DNA from: Marilutibacter penaei
Lineage (GTDB): Bacteria; Pseudomonadota; Gammaproteobacteria; Xanthomonadales; Xanthomonadaceae
Length of the DNA: 64,000 bases
Assembly: GCF_014145395.1 (NCBI RefSeq)
Contig: NZ_JACHTE010000005.1
Span: forward strand, 272,064-336,063
Direction: 5' to 3'
Below, piece by piece: positions 63,893-64,000 of the stretch (positions within the stretch are counted from its first letter, which is position 1; every line of letters begins with the position of its first letter). The position numbers were made by a program, and so were the translations under genes. A model generated the notes under the pieces. The model was given only the letters and a program-made list of their open reading frames with translations, ran no database searches and had not been told where the DNA came from.

Positions 63893-64000
63893 TTATCTAA
63901 CGCATTGTTTTAACGAGAATATTTTGAGTTCGATTTCCAGTCCGGCACAGATCGGTCTGGACGGCACGGGATTTACTGCGCTTCCCCCGTCCGGATCGAG
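63893..64000. other. Foreign-looking AT-rich edge sequence beside the broken DUF1704 gene
   Basis: From about 63890 the composition drops sharply (AATATTTTTTATCTAACGC, GAGAATATTTTGAG) and then returns to moderate GC after 63935. No ORF, transposase fragment or terminal repeat can be recognised in 108 bases. It may be the edge of an insertion sequence, prophage or genomic island continuing beyond the window. Confidence 0.45.

Noticed and set aside
63920..63955. tRNA 3' end resembling a T-arm (GAGTTCGATTTCC) at the right edge
   Set aside because: No acceptor or anticodon arms fit on either strand and no CCA context follows.

Overview
This window looks like a chromosomal segment of a high-GC gammaproteobacterium of the Lysobacteraceae/Xanthomonadaceae (Lysobacter or Luteimonas type). 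The evidence is the gene order: bamD-rluD-pgeF-clpB, pilS-pilR-pilA-pilB-pilC-pilD-coaE, lpxC/DUF721/M23/secA, a murD-less dcw cluster, and rnpB next to mraZ. Intergenic repeats built on hairpins with an ATCCATG-type centre also fit. No search was run, so genus-level placement is inference.

Layout. 1-1204: 5' part of a btuB-like TonB receptor behind a cobalamin riboswitch. 1254-6762: clpB, pgeF and rluD on the minus strand, divergent from bamD, which shares a bidirectional terminator with nadE. 6800-14114: nadE, a GntR/FCD regulator divergent from an M24 peptidase, a secreted M9 collagenase, and a small tautomerase-fold protein. 14115-16594: two nested inverted repeats, then sucD and sucC. 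16802-20768: PilS/PilR and a major pilin gene with a textbook sigma-54 promoter preceded by four dyad sites. 20910-30037: an accessory island of visibly lower GC. It holds a second pilin, a GT-C membrane glycosyltransferase, a sugar aminotransferase and, convergently, six end-overlapping genes (GT2, methyltransferase, GT4, LPG-synthase-type membrane protein, methyltransferase, ATP-grasp ligase). 30161-34646: pilB, pilC, pilD, coaE. 34672-41392: Nudix-ThiE fusion, secA, M23 peptidase, divergent DUF721 gene, lpxC. 41628-57356: dcw cluster on the minus strand (mraZ to ftsZ), almost every junction a stop/start overlap, with murD absent. 57590-62048: rnpB, rsmI, LpoA-like lipoprotein, yraN, FAD-linked dehydrogenase. 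62052-63886: a glutathione-synthase-like ATP-grasp ligase coupled to a DUF1704 metallopeptidase gene that lacks its 5' part; the DNA changes abruptly to AT-rich sequence there.

How the parts work together. PilS/PilR with sigma-54 drive the pilin, which PilD processes and PilB/PilC assemble. The genes inserted between pilA and pilB probably build and transfer a pilus or cell-surface glycan, by analogy with pilin glycosyltransferase genes beside pilA in Pseudomonas. This island is the best candidate for an undescribed system. The dcw cluster makes lipid II and the divisome; the missing murD points to the MurD2/MurL route known from Xanthomonas. The ATP-grasp/DUF1704 pair at the right edge, with its DUF1704 member broken, is the second place to look.

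No tRNA, rRNA, CRISPR array or complete insertion sequence was seen.
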